Positions 22,901 through 34,633 of a stretch of 64,000 nucleotides of DNA are shown piece by piece (within the stretch, counting starts at the first letter, position 1; every line of letters starts with the position of its first letter). The notes beneath the pieces were generated by a model, which was not told where the DNA came from, did not search any database, and was given only the letters and a program-made list of their open reading frames with translations. The position numbers and the translations under genes were made by a program. The stretch comes from Utricularia gibba (taxonomy: Eukaryota > Streptophyta > Magnoliopsida > Lamiales > Lentibulariaceae). The DNA is taken from assembly GCA_002189035.1 (NCBI GenBank), contig NEEC01000013.1, forward strand, positions 2,852,001-2,916,000, given 5' to 3'.

Positions 22901-25164
22901 CTAGCACCCGGGATAAGTTTTTTAATGCAAAGGAAGGTGGCAACCCATTGAGTCCTTCAACACCTTTTATGATACCCACAAGTTCTGGTACACCATCCGC
23001 TGGGATCTCATATAATGCCACAGAAATGACCAATGTTTCTCAAAAGCCCAGATCAGTGGCCCGCTCCTTATTTAGTACTGAATCTGAGAGATCAAGCAAT
23101 GGTACTGGGGAGAAAATGAACCTAGAAAATGCAAGTGTTGTCAATGAATATGTTCATGGTAACGGGCTGTTCTTTGAAGACAGACGCAGTTCAGCCTCTG
23201 AGAATCAAGGCAACATTATGGTTTGTGCATGTGGCCTGGACTTTTCATTTTCAATTTTCAACTTCCTTGCTGTATTCCACATTCTATTTTTCCCTTTGCT
23301 AACCTGACGCTCATAACAGGAAATGATTAAAGAAACTATGGAACGAGCCTTTTGGGATGGAATCATTGAATCAATTAGACAAGACGAGCCTGACTACAGC
23401 CGTGTTGTGGGATTGATGAGGGAGGTAAGGGATGGAATATGTGCAGTAGCTCCACAGAGCTGGAGAGATGAGATAAACGAAGCTATTGATGTGGAGATTC
23501 TCACACAGGTTCCTACAGAGTACATCTTTTCCTGTTTCACAAGCTCTAAATTCGCATTTCTATGATATTTAAGCTTTCCATTTGGGCCAGGTGCTGAATT
23601 CAGGGAGTTTAGATGTTGCGTATCTTGGAAATATACTTGAATTTTCGCTGAGAACTCTGCGAAAGCTTTCGGCCCCAGCTGTTGAGCCTGAGCTGATCAA
23701 AAAACACCAGCAGTTCATGGAACAACTCTCAGATGCATTTGCACAAGACAAATTTGATGACGCACGAATAATTGCTTTAGTGAAGGGGTTGCGTTATGTT
23801 CTAGCAGGATTACAGGTTCAAATCCCTGTTCTCATCCTTGCCACAATGCAGAGATTTGTGCTAGTGTTTCTTGATATATTTCCTTTAGTACAAATGAAAA
23901 TAAGGGCTTGGAAGTCGTAATTTTATATTCATGGATTATTTTTTGTGATGCGGGTTGATTTTTTCTGACTGCGAGATTGTCCTGTACAGGACCTTAACCA
24001 AGAAATAAGCAAAGCAAGGATCAGGATGCTGGAACCTGTCCTGAGGGGTCCTGAGGCTCTATATTTTTTGGAAAAAGCTTTCACCCATGTTTATGGGCAC
24101 CCCTTCAACGACTCAACTTCTTTGCCACTGACTGCCAAGTGGCTTTCATCAGCTCAAAATATTAAAGATGAGGAATGGAATGATCATAAACGTTTGCTTT
24201 CAGAATCTTCTAGGAGCTCTAATACTTTCAGCTTTCTTCCTTTGACAACCCTGCGCACAGGCGGGCGTGCATTAGCCAAAGACCAAGCTGATGCACCATC
24301 ATCTTCAAATGCTACAACTTATATTGGTTGGTTATATTTAACGAATTTGTACTTCTGTACAATAGTCTTCACAAGCTGATTCAGAATACTTATGTTTTGC
24401 GCCTTGAATCATCTTCAGAGAACATTGATCCCTGTCTTGAATGCAAGGGAGAGGAGGTGGATCTCGCAGTTAGACTTGGCTTGTTGAAGCTGGTTACCAA
24501 GATTACTGGTTTGACTGAAGTTGATCTACCGGAGACCATGCTTCTGAACGTCCACAGGTTAAGAAGCCTGCAGTCCCAAGTGCAGAGAATTGTCGTTGTT
24601 GCGACAAGGTAAGTTCAAGTTTCAGGAATGCGTGCCTCTTGATGATGTTGCGCTTTCAGATGTGCACTGACGATGGAATTCAATACATCATGCAGCTTGT
24701 TAATCCTGAGACAAACTCTGCTGAGTCAGAGAATCGCAAGTAGCCAAGCCCAGATGAGCGACATACTGATGTCAAGCTACAAAAGTCTCTCCAACTGCCT
24801 CGATTCGACCCCCAATGCCGGCATCCCAGAGATCATCCATGCACTCGTACAGGCCAGTGAAAACTCCGTCAACCTCCAGCCAACGAAGGAGATAATGGGA
24901 AGAGTCCTGAGCAAAAGCCTGCAAGAAGATGATGCTGTCTTCACCCGCGTCTTCCGTGCCGTTTATCTGTCGTTCAGAGGAGTCGTGCTTGGTGGAACAG
25001 GGACTAATGGAAAAGCATTAGCAGACGCTGCGTTGCAGAGCGTCGGGGCATCTCTGCTCGTCGACGATGTGGTGGCGGCAGCATCAACCTTGGTGGTGGC
25101 CGCCAAGGTCTCCGTCATTGTCCACGGGCCCTGGTACAAGACTCTGATGGAGCAAAAGCAGTGA
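19955..25164 (+). CDS. T-complex protein 11 (TCP11) domain protein
   Basis: Eleven exons encode 1154 residues: 19955-20149, 20672-20796, 21046-21490, 21573-21688, 21853-22621, 22816-23220, 23320-23508, 23591-23815, 23990-24326, 24419-24608, 24696-25164. All phases agree. The N-terminus carries the plant-specific blocks [18 protein letters not shown] and [14 protein letters not shown], then a long basic coiled coil (about residues 110-270, rich in R, K, E). The TCP11 region follows (about residue 370 on) with [20 protein letters not shown]. It matches Arabidopsis At1g22930/At4g09150 in length and order. The molecular function is not established in plants; animal TCP11 acts in sperm signalling. 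The exon 9/10 junction (24326/24419) was chosen over an acceptor at 24384 because only this one keeps the frame. Confidence 0.9.
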
Positions 25165-25745
25165 ATGTGAAAGAACTACTGTGAATAGAATCGGTCAAAT
25201 GTACATAGGAATACCATAAGTGATCGAGAGCTCATGGGGTGGATGTGATCGCCCATGGCCGTGGATTTGTAAGATACTGTAAGAACCCAAAGCTCGTGTC
25301 GGATTCCTTGTGCGTGCTGTAATGGAACACCGGAACCGTTCACGTATCTGATATGCAGGCAGTGATTAATGATCTTTGTTAGTTGAATAAATCCGTTCTT
25401 AAAGGATGCTTATGTATATCTGGAGAGGGGAAGAGGGTGATTAGTCAGGGGATTATCGAATCATTCCTGTGATTAGCATCTGATTATCTCTGGTCAAGCC
25501 CCATGGTTTGACACTAAACGCTACGATTCTTCCGCTAGTCAACGAAGAAGAAAGTATAAAAAGAACTACACAATTCTGCTCTCCACCTACACGTTTTCCA
25601 TGCCTTTAAGGCTCCGGATCAGGAGCGCAGCGGAGTGTTGAAAGGCGGAGGCGACAACTTCAAGGGGTTACGGGGAAACCGAAGCCCACGCCTGTAAAGC
25701 TTCATATCGTTGATTCGTCTTGGTATAGTTTGGCTAAAGATTGAA
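25165..25745. other. intergenic
   Basis: 3' flank of the TCP11-domain gene and promoter/leader of the vacuolar sorting receptor. I see no gene. Confidence 0.5.
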
Positions 25746-28700
25746 ATGGGTTGCTGCGGTAGGTTGAAGATGACGGCTTTTTTGGGTTTTTTTATGCTGA
25801 TCAGTAGTGCTGTGTTGGTTATGGGTCGGTTTGTGGTAGAGAAGAATAGTTTGAGGGTGACTTCGCCTGAAAGCATTAAGGGGATTCATGATAGTGCCAT
25901 TGGGAACTTTGGGATCCCGCAGTACGGAGGAACCATGGCCGGAGCGGTGGCGTACCCAAAGAGTAAAAGGAAGGGGTGTAATAGTTTTGAGGATTCTGGG
26001 ATTTCCTTCAAGGCTAAGCCTGGAGCTATGCCTAGTTTTGTTCTTCTGGATCGTGGAGGTAGAGATTTTCCCCCCTTTTTCTTTTTCCAGAGAGTAGCTT
26101 TTCGGTGATTTTTTCGCATGGAAGGTGGATTTTGGTTGCAAATCCTTACCTTACTCAAGATGCTATAGGAAACATGGGAATCCACTTAGGCTTCTCTCTT
26201 TTAATTATGGTTTCTTATTCAAGTGTGTAACAATATTTCAGTTTACTTGCCAATTGACCACTTTGAGTAGTCTAAAATTTGCATAAAGTGATTTTCTTTT
26301 GCTGATAATTATGTACCAAGGATGTATCTTTAAATGCTTATATTGTTTCTTTTATAAGTGAACTCAACTGCCCACTTCCAAATTTCCAAATTGAACGCTT
26401 TCTTGTTCCTCTGCAGATTGTTTTTTTGCTTTAAAGGTTTGGAATGCTCAAAATGCTGGTGCGGCTGCAGTCCTTGTAGCTGATGACCTTGATGAAGCTC
26501 TGATCACAATGGACACACCAGAAGAAGATGCTGCTTCTGCAAAATATATTGCAAACATAACCATTCCATCTGCGTTGGTTACAAAAAGCTTTGGTGAGAA
26601 GTTAAAGAAAGCACTTAGCGATGGGGAGATGGTGAATGTAAATCTTGACTGGAGAGAAAGTGTTCCTCACCCTGATGACAGAGTAGAATATGAACTGTGG
26701 ACTAACAGCAATGATGAATGCGGTGTGAAGTGTGATATGTTGATGTCATTTGTAAAAGATTTTAAGGGTGCTGCTCAAATTCTCGAGAAGGGCGGTTATA
26801 CGCAGTTTGTCCCTCATTACATTACCTGGTATTGCCCTCAGGCATTTACAGTGAGCAAACAATGCAAGTCACAGTGCATCAACCATGGGCGCTACTGTGC
26901 TCCTGATCCTGAACAAGATTTCAGTACTGGATATGAAGGTAAGGACGTGGTCCTAGAAAACTTGAGACAACTTTGTGTGTTCAAGGTGGCCAATGAGTCC
27001 AACAAGCCATGGATTTGGTGGGACTATGTCACTGATTTCCAAATCAGATGCCCAATGAAGGAGAAGAAATATAACAAGGATTGTGCAGAGTCTGTTATCA
27101 GATCATTAGGTAATCATTCTTCAGGGTTGCTGTAAAAGAGTATGCCAACTATTTTACACCACTGCAGTTTCTGTGCACCTTATTTCAAAATCATATACTG
27201 ATGCTATTCACTTGTTAGACCTTGACCTGAAAAAGATAGACAAATGCATGGGTGACCCTGAGGCTGATGCAGACAACCCTCTTTTGAAGGAAGAGCAGGA
27301 CGCACAGGTGAGACTTATTTATCTTAATGATTTCTGTGTGTGATTATTGGGTATTTACATATTCTGTTTTCTGTGGTGCATTTCACAGATTGGAAAAGGA
27401 TCACGGGGAGATGTTACCATATTACCTACCCTTGTTGTGAACAACCGACAATATCGAGGTTTGCCTACTGAATTATAAATTTTACTGGTGACTGGTATAT
27501 TGGTATCTTTATACTGTGTTCTGGTTTTGTAGGGAAATTAGAGAAGGGTGCAGTCTTGAAGGCTCTCTGTAGTGGTTTTGAAGAAACTACAGAACCTCCT
27601 GTTTGTTTAAGTGATGGTATACGAAAAAAAGACTCGTACTTTATCCTTCTGGACTCGAATCAATCATTTGGTCAAAATATAATCCTTGTTCCTTTTCAAT
27701 ACTGCAGATGTGGAAACAAATGAATGCTTGGTAAATAATGGAGGTTGCTGGCAAGAAAAGAAAGCTAATATTACAGCGTGCAAGGTGATCCTTTTGTGTA
27801 TTTCTACTGTTGGTTTTACGTCTACTATATTTTCGGCCTTTGACGTCCTGAATGTTCCATTCAGGATACCTTCAGAGGAAGAGTTTGTGAATGCCCTCTT
27901 GTTAATGGTGTGAAGTTCAAGGGAGATGGCTACAGCTCTTGCGTTGGTATGTCAGTGCGTGATGACGTGGTCGTTGTATTACATTGCTTAGCTCATCCCT
28001 TCTATTGACTACTCAACATACAAATCTTTTCATTTCAGCAAGCGGTCCAGGAAGATGCACAATCGGTCACGGGGGCTGTTGGCATCAAAACAAGAATGGA
28101 ATCACCTTTTCTGCTTGCATGGTTACTGAATTCTGTTCTCTCTCTTTCCCTTGATGGCTCCTGAAGTTAATTTATGGATCAAATGAGAATCTTATTTCGA
28201 GGTGCATCATCAACAGGATAATGAGGATGGCAAGTGTGTTTGCCCTGATGGATTTAAAGGCGATGGTGTCAAGAGTTGTGAAGGTATGCAGTTCTTCAAG
28301 TTCCTTTTGACACCTTAGACCAAGAAGTTGGATTTCATGTCAAGAATGCCACAGATCTTTATCTTCTTTCCTTGAAACTGTTGTGGCCACCAGACTGCTA
28401 TCTGTTTCCATGACAGAAACGCAGCAACTCTAGGATTTAACCATTCTTCATCCACTGTACAGACATTGACGAATGCAAGGAGAAGAAGGCATGCCAGTGT
28501 TCAGGTTGCAGATGCAGGAATACATGGGGCAGCTACAACTGCAGTTGCAACGGAGACTTGTTGTACATCTGGGAGCATGATACCTGCATAAGTCAGCTCA
28601 TTCTCCTGCATATACTGTTCGATGTTTTCCTGCTCGAGAAATATCTCACTCTTGTTCTTATTGTACACAGGCAGAAGCGCTGCCACAAGAGCCAAGTCTG

Positions 28701-28976
28701 CGTGGACAGCCTTTTGGGTTATTGTACTTGGTCTCGCCATCGCTGCTGCTGGAGCATATCTCATCTACAAATACAGAATCAGGGTTCGTTACTCTGGCCT
28801 TCAACTCTATCTGGTTAGCTGAAAACTCTCTATTTCCATGAGCTCCTGCTGAATGTCTACCCCTCTTCTTCATCCAGTCGTACATGGATTCGGAGATACG
28901 TGCAATCATGGCGCAGTATATGCCCCTTGACAGCCAAGTGGAAATCCAACATCACAGAAGCGAAGATCATGCCTGA
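25746..28976 (+). CDS. VSR: vacuolar sorting receptor (VSR/BP-80)
   Basis: Twelve exons encode 632 residues: 25746-26058, 26417-27109, 27219-27307, 27389-27458, 27533-27616, 27708-27784, 27865-27946, 28039-28121, 28217-28283, 28463-28591, 28671-28783, 28878-28976. The receptor binds vacuolar sorting signals on soluble cargo in the Golgi/TGN. A signal peptide (about residues 1-27) precedes [14 protein letters not shown], the mature N-terminus of the family. A protease-associated domain, the VSR central domain ([20 protein letters not shown]) and Cys-rich EGF-like repeats follow, the last being [16 protein letters not shown]. One membrane span lies in exon 11 ([20 protein letters not shown]). 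The short cytosolic tail has the Tyr sorting motif YMPL near residue 614, which binds clathrin adaptors. It is complete and of normal length. Confidence 0.94.
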
Positions 28977-29408
28977 GGAAAGAGCTCTTCTCCCTCCATC
29001 TGCTTTCAGACCAGAGACAGAAGAACTTAATTGTTCTGTGTTGCTTGGTCTTTTAAAGCATATCTGAATTGAACTGAAGCATGTAAACTGAGTGTAGTTG
29101 CAGAATCTTGTTCATTTGTGAATGTCACTATATTGCATTTTCACCCTTTGTGTACTGATAAGTAAGAAAGTAATCATCACCCTCATATCAACTTCTTGCA
29201 AAGAAAGATCATGCAGACATCACAGGCTGCTTGCTTGCCTCAACCATATCTCCGATGTTGCTAAGACAATGCCATGCGATTCTATACAGAACTTTCGATC
29301 GTAAGCTTGAAAGGCAGATGATTTCTAAGACACATGATGATTAAAGGAGTGAATTCTAACACTATCCTTGGCAATATCACATCAACCGTATTTTAAGTAC
29401 GAGAACGT
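28977..29408. other. intergenic, convergent 3' ends
   Basis: 3' flanks of the vacuolar sorting receptor and ClpR1. I see no further gene. Confidence 0.5.
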
Positions 29409-31937
29409 TTATCTGAATCCAGAAGGTGCAGCCTTCGGCCCAACTCCACCGGCTGCTTTCCTCATAGCTCTTGATTTGGCCATCAGCTCGTCATAGTTCT
29501 GATAAGCAATCAGATGTCACACAGAGTAGACATATCTAGACGGCAAGTATATGTAAATGTCTTATTACCCGTTTCTCGAATGTCTCATCCTGAGAATCGA
29601 TGATCTTGTCGGCTACACCATACTCAATGGCCTCCTGTGCCTGCAAGTACTTGGGACGTTGTATGTCCTTCTCAAGTTCTTCCTTTGGTTTTCCGGTCCC
29701 TTTGGCAAGGAGTTCAATGTAGTATTCAGTGTTGGCATCGAGTTCTTTGGCCTGTGGACAAGAAACAACACAGTTGCTCACAACAACAGGTCATTCACGT
29801 CTGATGTTGCCATCATGAGTGAATACGATAAGAAAACATGTATGCTCTCTACTTGTTCGTACAGAGAGGGATTAACAACCTTAATCCACATGTCAATGAC
29901 AGCTCCAGTTGATCTGTTGACCTTTGGAAGGTAAAGTTTGGCTGCAGTACAAGAGGTAAGAAATTTGGAATATGCATCAAAGTCACTTGACGAATTCTAA
30001 ATCTTGCACTGCATATCTAAACAAACGGATTAGAATACCAAGACGCTTTTTGAAGCATGATAAAGAATATTTATCCATAGCGCTTTTTCATGCTCAAAAC
30101 AAGCTCTTAATATCTTCATATAACCGACAGGAACACCAAGTACGCTATCAGCTATATAGGAACAACTAAGGTCTTGGAAAAATGGTTCATGGCTCCTAGG
30201 AAACTTGGAGCAAGAGGGAGCAACTAACAGAAAATTCCTTGTTTCTAGCACACATGAAGGAGTGTGGGTAATCATTCAAGGGAATAGGAGGAAGATAAGA
30301 GATGGAACGTAGAGGGAAGTACTGAGGAGTGAGAACTGTGGGGTAAAAAAAAGATCCCAAGTTACTCATGATATCAATCAGGTTAAACCGAGCATCATTC
30401 CACAATAACAAGAAAAGCTAGGGTTAAGACAATGATTTGGATCTTACTGGACGAGTTGGGCTGGACTCCACGATGGCCTCGAGCTCCAAGAGCCAGAAGC
30501 ATAGCTGCTTGACCATATGCCATTCCGCAATTCACCGTATAAACATCTGCTTTGCAATACTGTTGATAAAAAGAACCAAACTAACGTATTAACCATCATT
30601 AAGGGCATAATATCCCAGCAAATAACTCTTCCACAAGAAGAATTTTTATGACCCTGGGTGGTTATATGCAGAAGCCTAAGACAAATGGATGGAATCAGGA
30701 GCTTACAGACATCATGTCGGCAATGGCATAGGCCTCAGTTTCGGATCCAACATTCTCCTTTTTTTCATTCTATGAGAATACCAAGGATGTAAACGCGTTA
30801 GTCATCACAGAAGTTATCCTAAATTTACATATGATTCCATTGTGTAACGATGTGCGGCTTGTTACCTGTGTACCAGATGAGTTGATGTACAGATAAATTG
30901 GCTTAGAGGGGTCATCAAAATCCAACCACATAAACTGAGCAACGAGAAGCTCGGTCACAGCAGGCACAATCTACAGGAAACAGGAACAAGATAACAGATA
31001 TCATAAGATGAAACAGAATAAGGGGTTGCAATCCTTGTACTGGAATGAAAAATCTTCCTTACAGGCATTCCCAGATAGACAATTCGGGCATCCAAAAGCA
31101 ATGAAGGCAAATCAGGGGGAGCAGTTCTAGGCCTTCCCCCTCCTCTACCTCCTCCACGGTACATACTGACACTCATGCTATATTTAGAAGGCCCTCTATC
31201 ACTCGTTCCAGAAAGAGACCACATTCCACCATTAGATATATAATTGTTTGCAGATGAAATGCTTTCCTGAAGTAAAGAAAGCAACTCGTGTCATGACTCA
31301 CGATGAAAGAACAATACAGTGCCAGGTTAGTTGGCGTTTGTAAGTGACCAATAGCACTAAAAAATGAGCAAAACCATCGGAGGCACTAGAAACTGCACAA
31401 CTTAGGAAATACCTCTGTGACTTTTTCAGCCTGTCGGCGAACAGGGTTGTCCTCCGTCATGAACATATCCATCTGTGAAGGTGAAAGGCCATACAAATAC
31501 TGAGGCGCATTTCTATAATTTTCCATCACTGCAAAAGTTTTGCGACAGTATCATTAGAAGAAAAACAGCAGAACCATTCATGAATCCACGCCCTACATAG
31601 TTCAAGAATAGAATACTGAAAAGGGTGCACATGATCGTCCAGACAGAAATAATAAGCCTTTTTGAGGCTCAAAGAAGAAAGAAGGAAACTGCGAACTCTG
31701 TTACTCACGCCCATCTTTGAGATTTTCTTCCCGGAACTGTTTAGGGATGTGGTCGAAGGATTTTCCGGCCACAGGGGACTTGAAGGCACTTCTACGTGGC
31801 GTAATTTTTCTGGGTTTGGATATCGAAAACCTGGGGACAAACAGTGAAGAATTCTCCAAAAATATGCCACGACTTTCCACGGATGAAGCCGAGACAGGCG
31901 AGAGCAAAAGCAAGGAAGAAGCAGCAGCAGCAGCCAT
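29409..31937 (-). CDS. CLPR1: ClpR1, inactive subunit of the plastid Clp protease
   Basis: Nine exons encode 387 residues, the length of Arabidopsis ClpR1: 31709-31937, 31413-31528, 31063-31266, 30866-30970, 30707-30769, 30448-30559, 29880-29941, 29569-29751, 29409-29498. An Ala/Ser-rich plastid transit peptide is followed by SFDHIPKQFREENLKDG, the Gly/Arg-rich loop MYRGGGRGGGRPRTAPPDLP, then the ClpP fold (IVPAVTELLVAQFMWL, IYLYINS, SETEAYAIADMM). The catalytic Ser of ClpP is absent: the segment reads GMAYGQAAMLLALG. This loss defines ClpR subunits, which form the stromal core ring together with active ClpP1. The protein ends with a basic Ala/Gly-rich tail. Exon 1 ends in a split codon (GGG C/TG), giving DGLMENYRN. 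Confidence 0.94.
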
Positions 31938-32632
31938 GGGAAATTCAGATTACAGCATCAACCACCCGATTTCCGGACTGAAAATCCTCCAGAATTTTTC
32001 AGAAACAAAGAAATGTAAGGGGCCAAAATCCTTACACGTCCCATCCATGAGGCTTTTTTCTATTGAGCCTCCAGTCTATCGCCCTATTGGGCCTCTTTTC
32101 TACTGCTAATATATATTGGGCCATAAAACGATCCTAGTTGCTGTTGTCAATTTGCTTACTATTGTACATTGAGAAGCGGCGAGTCGGGTGGTAATAAAAT
32201 ACTACATGAATTCATATAACTAGACACCTGAGTGGTGGGAGCATCAAGGCTGGGGTTTTGTGGGAAAACACGAATTACAGCATTCTGCCTGCGCTTGGCG
32301 TTCCTCATCTTCAAAATCAGATCAATTTTGAATTCTCCTACCCCATCCCCCTACTCCGCTTACTGGGTTTTTCTTTTCTTCTTGATGATCGGAGTCCACC
32401 TGGGGATGTGTCTAATGCGACCGGTCTGCTGTTTTACCAGTTTAGCAGTTGGTGGGGTTGAGTTCTTACCAGTGATGCGAAACTTGAATGCTCTTCACTG
32501 TAGTGTTCCTGATTGCTGCTGCTTAGTTGGGGAATCGTGTCTTTATGGACTTGACCCGTAGATCCTGATGTCGGTGGTGTCATTTTGAACCCCCTGAACT
32601 GTGCAGTTGCTTTGATCTGGTATCTGGCTGCA
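31938..32632. other. intergenic
   Basis: ClpR1 promoter side. A plus-strand open stretch at 32232-32561 shows no family resemblance and is not called. I see no gene. Confidence 0.45.
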
Positions 32633-32874
32633 ATGGTGGCGAGTCATGATTTTACTGGAATCGACACACAGGAGCTGAAAGATCTCATATTTCAAAGCAT
32701 TGGGGGCTAAGGAGCTGATAGGTATTTCCAGCAGCTAAAGAGCTTTCTGGGGTGTAAGCTTAGCAAGGCTCACTTCGACAAAAGCTGTTTGCAGACGCTC
32801 GGTAGAGAGCTTATCCCTCTCCATAATCGTCTTCTTCGTGCCATTTTCAGTCTCTTTATGGCGATGGTAACCGT
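32633..32874 (+). pseudogene. relic of ADA1/HFI1-like SAGA coactivator
   Basis: From an ATG at 32633 the frame reads MVASHDFTGIDTQELKDLI, then hits TAA at 32708-32710, then continues in the same frame as GADRYFQQLKSF, KLSKAHFDKSC and GRELIPLHNRLLRAI. Plant ADA1/HFI1-type proteins (transcriptional coactivator Hfi1 family) begin with this layout: SRIDTLELKALIVRKIG, RAEKYFDQL, SKSEFDK and RENIPLHNRLIRSI. Resemblance stops near 32850 and the later hallmark regions are not recognisable in the next 400 bases. With the in-frame stop and loss of the rest, this is best read as a truncated pseudogene. The right boundary is approximate. Confidence 0.7.
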
Positions 32875-33529
32875 TGCCAATGGATGGCAACCGGAAATTC
32901 TCAAGGGGATGCAACCTCAGCTAAGTCACATGAGCATGCCCGACTTTCAAGTCACAATGGAGATGGACCATTTTGTGCTCAAGGGGACATTGGCCTTCAT
33001 ATCTCCATCGCTCGTTTCATTGACACAAGTAACAAGAACGGGCAGAGATAGTATACTGGAAGCATCAGTTTCAAGAGTGCCACCGATTTGTTTCGGTACA
33101 AATCGTGTGATAGTTACCAAGAGTGGGAGCTATCATCCCCTCCTTTGTGTATTAATATTTTTCCATGTATTCTGGAATAAAAGCATCGTGTTTTTCCAGT
33201 CCCCCGTGTTCTTTATTTCAGTGAATGGGCAAATTGTCCAGAGTTGGGAATTTGCCCACCGAGTTGTCTGAAATGTTAGATCTTCTCTTTGCAGAATCAA
33301 AACAGCAACTTTCAGACAAAAAATGTTTATCTTAGGTTTGCGAGAGTACGAATAGATAGGTAGAACTACAGATACCTACTAAGCAAGTTTCCAGCTTTCG
33401 AACGCAGCATATATTCACATGATCAAAACTGAGGATGGAATGCATGAGAGACCAGGATGCTAAGAATCCAGACGAGAAAGAACATGGCATTTCATTCAGT
33501 CAACAACCTAAAAGAGTGAAAGCAGCCGC
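32875..33529. other. intergenic
   Basis: Downstream of the ADA1-like relic and 3' flank of the SWIB gene. The open frame to 33271 shows no family match beyond the relic. Confidence 0.45.
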
Positions 33530-34140
33530 TTACTTGAGGAAATGGGGACTTATCAGACCAGCAATCTCGAGAAACCCGACTCGATCCCTTCCATCGAATA
33601 TCTTCTTCAGCTTCTCATCGCAGATTATGATCTTCTTATCTGTAGGATCCTGCAAACATTTTGTGTTAATACTTGAGCATATTCTGCAAAAGCTTACGTG
33701 ACTTATTGGCAAGATTTTCATGAAACTACACCCGGAATACTAAAAGGGCGACTAAACTGGACACTTAGGGTTCGCCGGCGTTCATATACCTGGAGATTGT
33801 GCTGCTTAATATACGCCCATATCTCTTTGAGAGCCTTAGTTCGAGGAATCTCAGCCACGCCCCCGAGGAAATCCCGCATCTCCTGCGAGACCCGGCGGGG
33901 CTTCATTATCCCCCTCGGCTCCCGAGTCTTCGTCTGTGTAGCCGGCTCCGATTCGGCAAGAATCCTCGCGCTGCGTATGCGTACTGAACTGAGTTTGGCG
34001 GGTCCCATCTTAACGACGGAGGAATACGAACCCGTCAACTTCGCCGCTGTGCCAATAGCGAAGCTAGGGAACACGTTCAAGGACACCACCATTTTCGCCG
34101 CCGGGAGAAGACGAAACACTTCAGTGACGCTCGAATGCAT
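33530..34140 (-). CDS. SWIB/MDM2-domain protein, probably plastid or mitochondrial
   Basis: Two exons, 33790-34140 and 33530-33649 (phase 0, HNLQ/DPTDKK), encode 156 residues. The N-terminus lacks acidic residues at first and looks like an organelle transit peptide. The SWIB domain occupies about residues 75-150: RRVSQEMRDFLG, EIPRTKALKEIWAYIKQHNLQ and the second half KKIIICDEKLKKIF. Small stand-alone SWIB proteins in plants are targeted to plastids, mitochondria or nuclei and associate with nucleoids or chromatin; the role of this one is unknown. A second ATG 45 bases downstream (MVVSLNVFPSF) could be the true start of the targeting peptide. Confidence 0.87.
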
Positions 34141-34633
34141 TTTTTCCAACACTTGATAAGATAAGAATGCCGAGGCAGATCATAACATGGGCCGGGCTGT
34201 TAATCTGGGCTTGGCCCAGTAACATATTATTATCTAAATAATAATTTATTCTTAATAATATTGTAAGTAAAACATACATTTGGAAATTATCATCTTCCTC
34301 TGAAAACAGAGCTGTGGGTCATTGTAAATTGCTGGAAGATGAACCTCACCATGACACCTTTAGCTCATCTCCATTTTTAGAAATTCGCTGTTTTTTTTTT
34401 AACACTTTTACTTGTAGGTTTCCAAATATAAATAACCGCTTAAAGAACCATGTAACGCTTCTACAACTCAAGTTGAGACCACAGGTTCTGAAGAGCAACT
34501 CCTCTTGCCTACTGTTAACCCCCAAGAGTCTGAACAAATGTCTTGGTGAGCCAAGACTGTTCCTTCTCCCATCAATCCCCCGCCCTTCATAGCCTTTTGA
34601 CACGCCGGCGTCGTTTATCGGAGCAGGGAGCAA
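34141..34633. other. intergenic
   Basis: SWIB promoter side and UNC-50 3' flank, AT-rich near 34220-34280. I see no gene. Confidence 0.5.

Noticed and set aside
31938-32561. Possible gene at 32232-32561 (+)
   Set aside because: Hydrophobic open frame without start context, splice continuation or family resemblance.
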